Source: Candidatus Dadabacteria bacterium RIFCSPHIGHO2_12_FULL_53_21
GTDB taxonomy: Bacteria; Desulfobacterota_D; UBA1144; Nemesobacterales; UBA2774
Assembly: GCA_001775255.1 (NCBI GenBank)
Contig: MFCJ01000052.1
Coordinates: forward strand, 1-6,600
Direction of reading: 5' to 3'
DNA length: 6,600 bases
Positions within the stretch are counted from its first letter, which is position 1. Every line of letters starts with the position of its first letter. The notes under the pieces were generated by a model. The model was not told the origin of the DNA and made no database searches. It worked only from the letters and a program-made list of their open reading frames with translations. Below are positions 1 through 5,536 of the stretch, piece after piece. The position numbers and the translations under genes are program-made.

Positions 1-168
1 ACTAACCTCCCTCACTATCCCCCTTTAAAATTTAAATAATTGTATTCCAAAGAGTACCATATGGGCATAGCCCGCACAAACCCGCTCTCCGTAAAAGGCT
101 GCTCATTAATCCGAGTCTCTTTGGATTTCTTCGGGGGCCCTATTCGCTCAAATCCGGGCAGTACAGGA
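1..168 (-). other. Noncoding stretch after the miniprotein gene, probable leader of a gene beyond the left edge
   Basis: No convincing gene lies here. On the minus strand the only short frames lack a ribosome site and any recognisable composition. No stem followed by a T-run is seen, so the purine operon may continue through. The last bases before the window edge read GGGAGG on the minus strand (plus positions 6-11), with only five bases left. A start codon would therefore fall just outside the window. This suggests that another minus-strand gene begins there, but its identity cannot be seen. Confidence 0.4.
6..11 (-). promoter_or_regulatory. Possible ribosome binding site for a gene starting beyond the window edge
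   Basis: The minus strand reads GGGAGG five bases before the left edge. That is a strong match to the anti-Shine-Dalgarno sequence, at the distance expected if a start codon lies at window position 0 or just beyond. Only the sequence match is seen; the gene itself is inferred. Confidence 0.35.
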
Positions 169-315
169 TCACTCGTCCTCCGCTTTTATATCGATGACCG
201 GGTTCTCAGGTTCAGAATTCCTCTTTGACAGGTTCTTCCGCTTCCCCTCGACAGACATTTTTCCGAGCCAGAAAGCAATCAGGATTATCAATACTATTAA
301 TAGTATCTTCGTCAT
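169..315 (-). CDS. 48-residue single-span membrane miniprotein of unknown function
   Basis: I do not recognise a family. The frame starts with ATG 11 bases after the purQ stop and ends at TGA. Residues 2-18 are strongly hydrophobic (rich in Leu and Ile, ending in AFWLG) and form one membrane span. A basic stretch follows (GKRKNLSKR, residues 24-32), then an acidic, proline-containing tail ending in KAEDE. The distribution of positive charge predicts an N-out, C-in topology. AAGGCGG lies shortly before the ATG and can serve as the ribosome site. Tight packing behind purS-purQ, the clean hydrophobic/basic/acidic order and the ribosome site support a real gene. Its shortness leaves doubt. A role tied to purine synthesis is not shown; it may simply ride in the operon. 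Confidence 0.6.
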   Translation of the reverse strand: MTKILLIVLIILIAFWLGKMSVEGKRKNLSKRNSEPENPVIDIKAEDE

Positions 316-326
316 ACTTCCGCCTT

Positions 327-1046
327 TTATGCCTTGCTTTTCGTCTTTTTACCGAGACCGAGCCACGAGATTACAGACTCGAATATAAGTTTTCCGTCGG
401 CGCCGCCGAGGACGCTCTCCGAGCACCTCTCCGGATGGGGCATCATTCCGAGCACGTTCCCGGCTTTGCTGCATATTCCCGCAATGTTCCCGATAGACCC
501 GTTCGGATTGGATTCGGGCGTCACGTTCCCTTCACCGTCGCAATACCTGAATACGACCTGTGAATTTTCCTCGAGCGCTTTCAGGGCCTCGCCCGTGCAA
601 TAATAACTGCCCTCGCCGTGAGCAACCGGGATTCTGAGCACGTCCCCCCCTTTCAGGTTCCCCGTAAACGCTGTTTTATTATTCTCCACCCTTATATTAA
701 CCCACCTGCACACGAACTGGAGCGAAGAGTTCCTGATCAGCACGCCCGGAAGGAGGCCCGCCTCGACCAATATCTGGAACCCGTTGCAGGTCCCCAGGAC
801 CGGCCCTCCCCGGGATGCAAATTTTTCAACGGAATCCATGATCGGTGACAAGCTCGCTATGGCGCCTGTCCTCAGATAATCGCCGTAAGAAAAGCCGCCG
901 GGAATGATAATGCAGTCGAACCTGCTCAGGTTCGTGTCCTCGTGCCATACGAACTCGCAGCCCTGCCCCATCACGTGCTTGATCACGTGGTAGCTGTCGT
1001 GATCGCAGTTGGACCCCGGGAATACGATAACGCCGAATTTGTACAT
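327..1046 (-). CDS. purQ: Phosphoribosylformylglycinamidine synthase subunit PurQ (glutaminase)
   Basis: PurQ is the glutamine amidotransferase subunit of FGAM synthase, step four of de novo purine synthesis. It frees ammonia from glutamine and passes it to PurL with the help of PurS, in the cytoplasm. The 239-residue product is a full class I amidotransferase. It opens with a GVIVFPGSNCD motif (residues 5-15), then IIIPGGFSYGDYLR (47-59), the nucleophile elbow GTCNGFQ with Cys87, and MMPHPER with His204 and Glu206 completing the catalytic triad. The length is slightly above that of the compact PurQ form because of a short basic tail (KKTKSKA). The ATG lies one base after the purS stop, and GAGG within the last purS codons gives a six-base spacing, so the two genes are translationally coupled. 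No purL is visible; it may lie beyond the left edge or elsewhere. Confidence 0.96.
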   Translation of the reverse strand: MYKFGVIVFPGSNCDHDSYHVIKHVMGQGCEFVWHEDTNLSRFDCIIIPGGFSYGDYLRTGAIASLSPIMDSVEKFASRGGPVLGTCNGFQILVEAGLLPGVLIRNSSLQFVCRWVNIRVENNKTAFTGNLKGGDVLRIPVAHGEGSYYCTGEALKALEENSQVVFRYCDGEGNVTPESNPNGSIGNIAGICSKAGNVLGMMPHPERCSESVLGGADGKLIFESVISWLGLGKKTKSKA

Positions 1047-1047
1047 G

Positions 1048-1299
1048 CTATTCCTCGATATTGACTACGAAGTCCTCTATCACGGGATTCGAAAGAAGCT
1101 TTCGGCACATTTCGTCGACCCGATTCCTCACGCCCTCCGCGCTTCCGTCCTTTATCCTTAACTCTATGAGCTTCCCCACCCTGGCGTCGTGTACTTCTTC
1201 GAATCCGAGGTTCGCCAGCGCAGACAACACCGACTTCCCCTGGGGGTCGAGAACGACCGGCTTCAGCCTTACTTCCACTTTGACTTTAAATTCCTTCAT
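1048..1299 (-). CDS. purS: Phosphoribosylformylglycinamidine synthase subunit PurS
   Basis: PurS is the small bridging subunit that assembles with PurQ and small-type PurL into FGAM synthase and helps channel ammonia. The 83-residue product has the family's usual size. It shows the beta-strand start KVKVEVRLKPVVLDPQG (residues 5-21), the VLSALANLGFEEVHDARVGK segment (24-43) and the IELRI strand, ending in PVIEDFVVNIEE. Having a separate purS implies the three-component enzyme rather than the fused large PurL. The gene begins 23 bases after parB stops, and its stop (TAG) is one base before the purQ ATG. The ribosome site is weak (GGA six bases before the ATG), so translation may depend on coupling to parB. 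An eight-codon micro-frame in the gap ends in an ATGA overlap with this start. Confidence 0.95.
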   Translation of the reverse strand: MKEFKVKVEVRLKPVVLDPQGKSVLSALANLGFEEVHDARVGKLIELRIKDGSAEGVRNRVDEMCRKLLSNPVIEDFVVNIEE

Positions 1300-1322
1300 A
1301 TGAATTCCATTCGATACATGTT

Positions 1323-2162
1323 TTATTTGTTTCCCAAAAGAGCCGATAAGAGCCTCTCGAGCTCGTCGTCGGAATAGTAATCGATCTCGATCCTGCCCTT
1401 ACCTTTATTATATATAATCCTTACCTGCGTGCTGAGCGCCCCCTTCAGATCGTCGGCGACCCTCTCCAGATACGGGTCCGCGCTCGCAGGCTTTATCCCC
1501 GACCGCTTTTCCTTCGACATGTTCCGGATGAGGCTTTCGGTCGTCCTTACCGAGAGTTTTTTCTTCCGTATGGCCTGAAGAACGAGGTTCGCATCAGAAA
1601 TAGACTCGAGACTGAGGAGTGCACGGGCATGCCCCGCGGTTATTTCCCCTTCGATAAGCGCGCGCTTCGCCTCCTCGGAGAGCTTCAGCAGCCGGAGATG
1701 GTTCGTAATCGTCGACCTGTCTTTGCCTATCTGCACGGACACCTCTTCATGCGTGAGCCCGTAGACCTCAATTAGATGCTGGTATCCGGAGGCCTCTTCG
1801 ATCGGGTTCAGGTCCTCCCTCTGAAGGTTCTCGATGAGCGCGAGCTCGAGAGCCTCCATGTCTGTAGCGTCTTTAACTACTACAGGGACCTTTACGATGC
1901 CGGCCCTCTGCGCCGCCCTCCACCTTCTTTCACCCGCGATTATCTCGTACCCGCTCCCTGCCTGGCGGACGACTATCGGCTGAATGATGCCTTTCTCCTT
2001 AATAGAAGCCGTGAGCTCGGCAATGGTGTCATCGTCGAAATCTTTCCTCGGCTGACGCGTATTGGGCCTGATCTCATGGATGCTGACGAGCGTAAGTCCC
2101 GGCTCTCTGTTCTCTTTCGGCAACAGGGCATCGAGTCCTCTACCCAACGTAGCTTTTTTCAA
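1323..2162 (-). CDS. parB: Chromosome partitioning protein ParB (Noc/Spo0J type)
   Basis: ParB binds parS sites near the replication origin, spreads as a CTP-dependent clamp and stimulates the ParA ATPase, so that sister origins move apart. The 279-residue product has the N-terminal ParA-contact motif GRGLDALL (residues 7-14). The CTP-binding/hydrolysis core includes GERRWRAAQRAG (77-88) and ENLQRE (111-116). A helix-turn-helix follows at about 136-160 (LTHEEVSVQIGKDRSTITNH), then a C-terminal dimerisation region. The start is TTG, not ATG. It is chosen because GGAGGGG lies eight bases upstream, inside parA, and because it places the conserved GRGLDALL six residues from the start. It overlaps parA by 23 bases, which indicates coupled translation. 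No good parS site was found in the window. Confidence 0.96.
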   Translation of the reverse strand: MKKATLGRGLDALLPKENREPGLTLVSIHEIRPNTRQPRKDFDDDTIAELTASIKEKGIIQPIVVRQAGSGYEIIAGERRWRAAQRAGIVKVPVVVKDATDMEALELALIENLQREDLNPIEEASGYQHLIEVYGLTHEEVSVQIGKDRSTITNHLRLLKLSEEAKRALIEGEITAGHARALLSLESISDANLVLQAIRKKKLSVRTTESLIRNMSKEKRSGIKPASADPYLERVADDLKGALSTQVRIIYNKGKGRIEIDYYSDDELERLLSALLGNK

Positions 2163-2946
2163 TTGTATCCCCTCCGTTCCTTGCGATTATTTCCTGCGCA
2201 AGCGAGATATATGTCTGTGCTCCGATCGATTTTACATCATAGAGCAAAATCGGTTTGCCGTGGCTCGGGGATTCGGCGAGTCTCACGTTCCTGTAGATGA
2301 TGGTTTCGAATACCTCTTCGCTGAAATAGGTCTTGAGCTCGTTCGCAACGACATGGCAGATCTTGTTCCTCGAATCGAACATGGTGAGCAGATAGCCCTC
2401 GACTTTGAGCTCGGGATTGATTCTTTGGCGTATAAGCGAAATCGTGCGTTTCAGCTGGCCGAGCCCTTCGAGCGCGTAGTATTCGCACTGCACGGGCACG
2501 AGGACGGAATCCGCGGCCGTGAGAGCGTTGACCGTAAGGAGGCTCAGTGAAGGAGGACAGTCAATAAAAATATAGTCATACTCGCCGGTGATATCGCTTA
2601 TCGCCTCTTTGAGCTTCTGTTCCCTGTTCTCGAAATGTATCAGCTCAATTTCGGCCCCCGTGAGATCGGGGCTGGCAGGGACCACGGTCAAATACCCTTT
2701 GAGAAATTCGGGCTCGATGTCAATTGTTATATCCCTTATGTTCACTTCACCGATGATCGCATCGTAGATGGTTTTTTTGATTTCATCCTTGTTGATCCCT
2801 ACACCGCTCGTCGCATTGGCTTGAGGGTCGAAATCGATGAATAAGGTCTTTTTTTGCGCGGCCGCGAGAGACGCGGCGAGGTTTATGACCGTAGTAGTCT
2901 TACCTACCCCGCCTTTTTGATTCGCCACACATATAACCTTTCCCAT
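2140..2946 (-). CDS. parA: Chromosome partitioning ATPase ParA (Soj type)
   Basis: ParA is a deviant Walker ATPase that dimerises with ATP, coats the nucleoid and is released by ParB, driving origin segregation. The 268-residue product starts directly at the ATPase fold, with no N-terminal helix-turn-helix, which marks the chromosomal Soj type rather than the plasmid P1/F type. The deviant Walker A KGGVGKTT is at residues 11-18 with the signature Lys11. The Walker A-prime segment FIDFDPQAN is at 36-44, and the Walker B segment FIDCPPS has Asp129. The family segment YRNVRLAESPSHGKP is at 218-232. The ATG has GGAGAGGGAT just upstream. The gene is first in the minus-strand cluster and diverges from the M23 peptidase gene. 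MinD is excluded by the overall motif set and by the parB partner. Confidence 0.97.
   Translation of the reverse strand: MGKVICVANQKGGVGKTTTVINLAASLAAAQKKTLFIDFDPQANATSGVGINKDEIKKTIYDAIIGEVNIRDITIDIEPEFLKGYLTVVPASPDLTGAEIELIHFENREQKLKEAISDITGEYDYIFIDCPPSLSLLTVNALTAADSVLVPVQCEYYALEGLGQLKRTISLIRQRINPELKVEGYLLTMFDSRNKICHVVANELKTYFSEEVFETIIYRNVRLAESPSHGKPILLYDVKSIGAQTYISLAQEIIARNGGDTIEKSYVG
2169..2175 (-). promoter_or_regulatory. parB ribosome binding site inside parA
   Basis: On the minus strand GGAGGGG is followed, eight bases after its GGAGG core, by the TTG start of parB. The site lies within the last codons of parA. It decides the parB start, because no ATG at a comparable position gives the conserved ParB N-terminus. 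Confidence 0.8.
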
Positions 2947-3208
2947 ATCCCTCTCCCCTGGCTGCTTAAAAATACATTCCCATGCTGATTCTTTCGGATA
3001 TTTCTATAACTAGAATCCTTTTTACAATTTCGAGCGACCCGCGATCCGAGATAAATATTACCATATTATCCATTATCATCTTTAGCCGCAAGAATACGGA
3101 ATCATATTCGTCCGAATGCCGCTTGCCTTGCCCAAAGTATCGGCAGCATGTCTAACCCATCATGAGGACAGCGTTTTTCAAAGTTACAAAAGAAATTAAA
3201 TACCGGGG
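2947..3208. other. Divergent control region between parA and the M23 gene
   Basis: No protein gene is supported here; the short frames across it lack ribosome sites and family features. On the minus side there is a weak promoter for parA. A hairpin near the parA leader has arms TTCTA/TAGAA (3002-3006 and 3011-3015), extended by GGA/TCC. A 5-2-5 palindrome (ATTCG, TC, CGAAT) lies at 3106-3117, just upstream of the possible parA -35 box, and could be an operator. No clear parS or cluster of DnaA boxes is present. Confidence 0.5.
3063..3091 (-). promoter_or_regulatory. Possible parA promoter
   Basis: On the minus strand TTGCGG (3086-3091) and TAATAT (3063-3068) are separated by 17 bases. The -35 box matches only three of six consensus bases and the -10 box four of six. 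The stretch is AT-rich with several overlapping GATAAT-like words, so the exact -10 element is uncertain. It would give a leader of roughly 110 bases before the parA ATG. Confidence 0.3.
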
Positions 3209-3237
3209 TTGAATTTGCCGGGGAATATATGTATGAT
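3209..3237 (+). promoter_or_regulatory. Promoter of the M23 peptidase-bactofilin operon
   Basis: TTGAAT (3209-3214) is followed after exactly 17 bases by TATGAT (3232-3237). These match four of six and five of six sigma-70-type consensus bases. Transcription would start near 3244, just at the foot of the first hairpin of the leader. The agreement between promoter position and RNA structure strengthens both calls. Confidence 0.6.
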
Positions 3238-3243
3238 TGGAAT

Positions 3244-3315
3244 CCTGCCGATCCGTAACGGATCGGCACATTCTGTGCCTGGTAACCCAAGGGTCTGGTT
3301 GCCTTACAGTTGAAA
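3244..3315 (+). promoter_or_regulatory. Structured 5' leader with three hairpins, two of them overlapping
   Basis: Hairpin 1 pairs GCCGATCCG (3247-3255) with CGGATCGGC (3259-3267) over a TAA loop, nine perfect pairs. Hairpin 2 pairs GGCACA (3265-3270) with TGTGCC (3274-3279) over TTC, six perfect pairs. It shares three bases with hairpin 1, so the two compete at their junction. Hairpin 3 pairs GGTAACC (3281-3287) with GGTTGCC (3297-3303) around a nine-base loop, and the loop can instead take part in an ACCC/GGGT mini-stem. The ribosome site AAGGAG follows, unpaired in this model. I do not recognise a known riboswitch class by its conserved cores. No T-run follows, so any control would more likely act on translation or RNA stability. 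Hairpin 1 might instead be a DNA operator. Confidence 0.5.
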
Positions 3316-3320
3316 AGGAG
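3315..3320 (+). promoter_or_regulatory. Ribosome binding site that sets the M23 gene start
   Basis: AAGGAG ends six bases before the ATG at 3327. It rules out the longer upstream reading from a TTG at 3237, which would start inside the -10 box and translate the hairpin leader. Confidence 0.8.
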
Positions 3321-3326
3321 AGGGAT

Positions 3327-4157
3327 ATGGATAAGGACCACCTTACTATAATGCTTATTACTCCAGGCAGTAAAGGTCCCAAAGCGCTTAACTTAAAAAT
3401 CTCACATCTAAAAATAGTATCTTTCATTTTTGTATTCTTTACCGTCGTATCCCTGGTTTCATTCGCATCCACTTACACCTTCTACAAGGCCTCGGAATCA
3501 AAGACAAGGTCTGTAAAACACCTGGCCAATACCATCGATACGCTGAGTCAGGATTTGATGGCAAACAAGTCTACAGAAGTTAACCTCAGGGGCAGGATGA
3601 AAGACATCGAAAACAAACTCCTTGAAATGCAGGAGATGCTCGACAAGAAAGGCATCAAGAAAGACCTGGCTGTCGGAGGTGAATTCATCCCCGCCGACAG
3701 GCTGAGCATATCCTATGTCGACTTTATGCAGAAGGATATAGAGGAACTATTCAACACCATGAAGAACCTGCCTGTAGGCACACCGCTCGAAGGAAAAATA
3801 AATTCGGGATTCGGCTACAGGAAGGACCCGTTCCGCTCGAGGATCGGTTTTCATTCGGGCGTGGACATCGATGCGAAGTTCGGAGACCCTGTGGTTGCTA
3901 CTGCGGACGGTACTGTAAAAAAGACGGGGTGGCAGGGAAGCTACGGTAAGACAATCGTGCTTCGGCACGAAGAAGGGTTCGAGACCATTTACGGACACCT
4001 TTCGAAAATCTCCGTGGAAGAAGGACAGAAAATAAAAGTGGGGGAAGTGATAGGAAAGGCCGGGAATACCGGAAGGTCCACCGGTACGCACCTCCATTAC
4101 GAAGTTATAAAGGACGGCAAGAGGGTTAACCCCTCGAATTTTCTATCGCTGAAATAA
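3327..4157 (+). CDS. Membrane-anchored M23 (LytM-type) zinc endopeptidase
   Basis: This is a peptidoglycan endopeptidase that cuts peptide cross-bridges or stems outside the membrane. The 276-residue product has a cytoplasmic basic start and one membrane span at about residues 29-50 (IVSFIFVFFTVVSLVSF). A coiled coil follows at about 57-110, then a linker, and the peptidase domain at about 154-273. The active site is intact. FHSGVD supplies His176 and Asp180, YGHLS gives His224, and GTHLHYE gives His255 and His257. By analogy with LytM, the zinc ligands would be His176, Asp180 and His257. An activity-dead EnvC/NlpD-type regulator is therefore unlikely. The architecture resembles shape-determining Csd1/MepM-like proteins that work with bactofilins, and a bactofilin gene starts two bases downstream. 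The ATG at 3327 is preferred over upstream in-frame codons because of its ribosome site. Confidence 0.93.
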   Translation: MDKDHLTIMLITPGSKGPKALNLKISHLKIVSFIFVFFTVVSLVSFASTYTFYKASESKTRSVKHLANTIDTLSQDLMANKSTEVNLRGRMKDIENKLLEMQEMLDKKGIKKDLAVGGEFIPADRLSISYVDFMQKDIEELFNTMKNLPVGTPLEGKINSGFGYRKDPFRSRIGFHSGVDIDAKFGDPVVATADGTVKKTGWQGSYGKTIVLRHEEGFETIYGHLSKISVEEGQKIKVGEVIGKAGNTGRSTGTHLHYEVIKDGKRVNPSNFLSLK

Positions 4158-4159
4158 TC

Positions 4160-4627
4160 ATGGGCATGTTCGACAAGAAAACAAGCGCAAAGCCGGTAAA
4201 GCCTGAAGCAAGCCATTTCACCACATCAATAGGAGAAGAGTGTGTTTTCGAAGGGCACATCTCAACCTCCTCATCGACCAGGATAGACGGGAAACTGAAG
4301 GGGAAGGTATCGGGGGAAAATACATTAATTGTAGGTGAGCGCGGAGTAATACTTGGAGAGGTCAAAGCCTCCGAAGTCATAGTCTACGGGCGGATCGAAG
4401 GTATTATCGACACGGAGAGACTCGAGATAAAAAGCAGCGGCTTAGTAACGGGTGATATTTTCATAGACAGGCTTGTAATCGAGGAAGGCGGCATTTACAA
4501 CGGCAGATGCGGGATGAGCGAGCACGTCGGGCAATACGCATCGGAGCCCGGCGCAATCGAATCGAAGAGAAGTACTTCAGAAACAATCGAGTTAGAGCAT
4601 CCACAAATCAGAGCGAAAGAGCTCTGA
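4160..4627 (+). CDS. Bactofilin (polymer-forming cytoskeletal protein)
   Basis: Bactofilins polymerise without nucleotide into filaments through a right-handed beta-helix, and position cell-wall enzymes or chromosome-partition proteins. The 155-residue product has a short, probably flexible N-terminus. The beta-helix domain runs at about residues 20-118, with repeated turns spaced by glycines: IGEECVFEGHI, IDGKLKGKV, LIVGERGVILGEVKA, VIVYGRIEGII, SGLVTGDIFIDRLVIEEGG. A charged tail follows. The domain ends in the family-typical GGIYNGRC segment. It starts two bases after the M23 stop and has no clear ribosome site, which points to translational coupling in one operon. A second ATG lies two codons in and cannot be excluded as the start. 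CcmA, BacA or BacM are relatives, but no ortholog name can be given. Confidence 0.93.
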   Translation: MGMFDKKTSAKPVKPEASHFTTSIGEECVFEGHISTSSSTRIDGKLKGKVSGENTLIVGERGVILGEVKASEVIVYGRIEGIIDTERLEIKSSGLVTGDIFIDRLVIEEGGIYNGRCGMSEHVGQYASEPGAIESKRSTSETIELEHPQIRAKEL

Positions 4628-4628
4628 T
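4607..4628 (+). other. Hairpin across the bactofilin stop codon
   Basis: ATCAGAGC (4607-4614) pairs perfectly with GCTCTGAT (4621-4628) around the loop GAAAGA, so the stem includes the TGA stop. No T-run follows on either strand, so it is not a standard intrinsic terminator. It lies at the convergence with the SCO1 gene (29-base gap) and may mark or stabilise the RNA end. Confidence 0.4.
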
Positions 4629-4656
4629 CCACCCCTACCGCCCACACAACATTGAT

Positions 4657-5265
4657 TCATAAAATCCTTTCAACATCTTTCGCTATTTCCTTGGGATCCA
4701 TCTTGCTCTGAGGGTATCTCAAAACTATCCGGCCTTCGGGGTTTATCAGATACACGGACGATGTATGGCCCATCAGGTATCCCGACTCCGAACCTGTCCC
4801 TTCTTTCATGTAGAACGCATGGTAGGAGTCCGAGACATTTTTAATCTCTTCGGGTGTGCCTGTGAGCCCGATAAAGTCTTTGTTAAAAAAAGTAACGTAC
4901 TTCTTCAGCTCCGCCTGAGTGTCCCTTTCGGGGTCTACCGTCACGAAAAGGACCTGCACCTTATCCCTGTCGCTCCCGAGCTCATTGGTAACGCTGTTTA
5001 AAGTCGATAACGTGACCGGGCAAATATCCGGGCAGTGCGTGTATCCGAAAAACATGAATACGACTTTCCCCTTGAAATCACCGAGCGTTACCTTTTCCCC
5101 GTCTTGATTGGTAAGTGTGAAATCGGGCGCTTTCATGTCGTAAGAGCTGCCGTAGAAGCTGGACTTGCTCTTGGCCGTGAATATCTGATACAGGATTACC
5201 GCCCATACTATGAGCACGAGGGACAGAACCGTAACAGAAGCGATCAGTATCTTTTTCCGTTTCAT
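4657..5265 (-). CDS. SCO1/SenC family copper chaperone, membrane-anchored thioredoxin fold
   Basis: SCO proteins bind copper and help build the CuA centre of cytochrome c oxidase, or act as thiol reductants, on the outer face of the cytoplasmic membrane. The 202-residue product has an uncleaved-looking N-terminal anchor at about residues 6-28. A thioredoxin fold follows, with FGYTHCPDICP carrying Cys78 and Cys82 (the CxxxC copper site), and a distal MGHTSSVYLI with His167, the third ligand. DPERDT (111-116) is also family-typical. All metal ligands are present. No oxidase genes are adjacent, so the partner is not visible; a terminal oxidase using oxygen or a related copper enzyme is inferred. 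It converges with the bactofilin gene. The ATG lacks a good ribosome site, but the anchor position supports this start. Confidence 0.94.
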   Translation of the reverse strand: MKRKKILIASVTVLSLVLIVWAVILYQIFTAKSKSSFYGSSYDMKAPDFTLTNQDGEKVTLGDFKGKVVFMFFGYTHCPDICPVTLSTLNSVTNELGSDRDKVQVLFVTVDPERDTQAELKKYVTFFNKDFIGLTGTPEEIKNVSDSYHAFYMKEGTGSESGYLMGHTSSVYLINPEGRIVLRYPQSKMDPKEIAKDVERIL

Positions 5266-5439
5266 ATCAGTCTGATTTTTTAAGCGGGGTATGACATCTG
5301 AAAACGTAAAATATATTACCCGTTATTCAGGCGCCGCGCATGAAAAACAAGTACCGGGCGAAATGAGTATATAAGTGTATAGATGTGTGCGGCAGTCAGG
5401 ATTATTACAGGGCAGGAATAAATTTAAAAAGTGCTTATA
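5266..5439 (-). other. Leader region of the SCO1 gene, no further gene seen
   Basis: The stretch between the small RNA terminator and the SCO1 start is AT-rich and holds no supported reading frame. On the minus strand CTGACT with a TATA-rich stretch further on is a possible but poor promoter. A 5-1-5 palindrome (ATCAG, A, CTGAT; plus 5266-5276) sits directly against the SCO1 ATG, in the place where a ribosome site would be expected. Confidence 0.4.
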
Positions 5440-5484
5440 AAAACAAAAGGGAATGCCCGGACCTTGTCGCGAGCATTCCCTTTT
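5439..5484 (-). terminator. Intrinsic terminator of the candidate small RNA
   Basis: AAAAGGGAATGC (5445-5456) and its exact complement (5473-5484) form a 12-bp stem with a 16-base loop. On the minus strand the stem ends in TTTT and is followed by G and TTTTT, a good release tract. On the plus strand the T-run lies mostly in the stem and is followed by AAAGG, so it should be weaker there. It could still work in both directions. Confidence 0.7.
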
Positions 5485-5530
5485 TAAAGGAGGATGGAGG
5501 ATGACTTGTTAAGCTTTGCGTTTAAGATTA
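5440..5530 (-). ncRNA. Candidate small regulatory RNA with tandem AUCCUCC motif
   Basis: A transcript started about seven bases after the -10 box (near 5530) and ended at the T-run near 5440 would be about 90 bases long. It has no coding frame of note. Its 5' part is AT-rich and likely unpaired. Its middle holds a perfect tandem ATCCTCC, ATCCTCC (plus 5489-5502), complementary to the GGAGGAT core of Shine-Dalgarno regions. It ends in a 12-bp terminator stem. The combination of own promoter, C-rich seed and intrinsic terminator is typical of trans-acting sRNAs that block ribosome binding. I cannot match it to a known family. Without conservation or expression data it remains a prediction. Confidence 0.5.
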
Positions 5531-5536
5531 GTAATA

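Noticed and set aside
972..989. Two CACGTG hexamers in purQ as possible parS sites
   Set aside because: Only the central hexamer matches the parS consensus TGTTTCACGTGAAACA; the flanking positions mostly differ. Both are explained by the codons of the conserved purQ N-terminal region.
3066..3074. TTATCCATT as a DnaA box
   Set aside because: It is a single copy with two mismatches and has no cluster of further boxes nearby, so an origin cannot be supported despite the parAB context.
3247..3267. First leader hairpin as an intrinsic terminator
   Set aside because: No T-run follows the stem; the next bases are ACATTC.
3237..3326. N-terminal extension of the M23 protein from an upstream TTG
   Set aside because: The extension would start within the -10 box and translate the hairpin leader, while the ATG at 3327 has a perfect ribosome site.
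3102..3472. Minus-strand frames of 79 and 106 codons antisense to the M23 gene start and its leader
   Set aside because: They are shadows of the leader and the M23 gene, without ribosome sites or family features.
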